From Candidatus Zhuqueibacterota bacterium (GTDB lineage Bacteria; Zhuqueibacterota; QNDG01), in NCBI GenBank assembly GCA_003645915.1, contig QNDG01000160.1, forward strand, positions 1 to 5,256: a stretch of DNA of 5,256 nucleotides. Reading direction: 5' to 3'. The notes beneath the pieces are model-generated. The model did not search any database, was not told the DNA's origin, and was given only the letters and a program-made list of their open reading frames with translations. Each line of letters opens with the position of its first letter. Position 1 is the first letter of the stretch. Of the stretch, positions 5,249 through 5,256 are shown one piece after another. A program made the translations under genes and the position numbers.

Positions 5249-5256
5249 ATTTAAGA

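Noticed and set aside
1..5256. CRISPR arrays, tRNA or rRNA genes, insertion sequences and attachment sites.
   Set aside because: No repeat-spacer pattern, RNA gene, transposase or terminal repeats were seen on either strand.

Overview
The window looks like chromosomal DNA from a diderm (Gram-negative-type) bacterium. The evidence is a TonB-family protein, an ExbB/TolQ-family proton-channel subunit and a heptose-7-phosphate kinase for LPS inner core. The genes are AT-rich and most have recognisable Shine-Dalgarno sites, which argues against typical Bacteroidota. The protein style (stand-alone RfaE1, tonB-exbB with no exbD beside it, an NtrC-type regulator) would suit a less-studied FCB-related or deltaproteobacteria-like lineage. 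That placement is only an impression; no phylogenetic marker is present.

Layout. (1) 1-177: the C-terminal Fis-type helix-turn-helix end of an NtrC-family, sigma-54-dependent regulator, closed by an intrinsic terminator (216-239). (2) 178-433: an AT-rich intergenic stretch holding that terminator and a good sigma-70-like promoter (371-399) for the next gene. (3) 434-1417: an extended short-chain dehydrogenase/reductase (NAD-dependent epimerase/dehydratase family) with a hydrophobic C-terminal segment. (4) 1418-2341, minus strand: an unrecognised 307-residue protein with a TonB-like membrane anchor, a low-complexity linker, a winged-helix-like domain and a C-terminal coiled coil. It abuts the SDR gene tail to tail with no gap. 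(5) 2342-2441: a 100-base divergent intergenic region rich in dyad symmetry. (6) 2442-5248: a tight plus-strand cluster cutA - tonB - exbB/tolQ - rfaE1. Here cutA and tonB overlap by 25 bases and the later gaps are 12 bases each, so the four genes are probably one operon.

How they may work together. TonB and ExbB would form part of an energy-transducing complex linking the proton gradient to outer-membrane transport. RfaE1 makes an ADP-heptose precursor for the same outer membrane. CutA is a small trimeric protein linked to metal tolerance. No exbD/tolR gene lies in the window, so the complex is incomplete locally. The most interesting object is the divergent minus-strand gene. Its N-terminus resembles that of the neighbouring TonB, but its C-terminal half looks like a winged-helix DNA-binding fold rather than a TonB domain. 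Together with the dyad-rich divergent region, this suggests, without proving it, a membrane-tethered regulator or sensor of the adjacent envelope operon.
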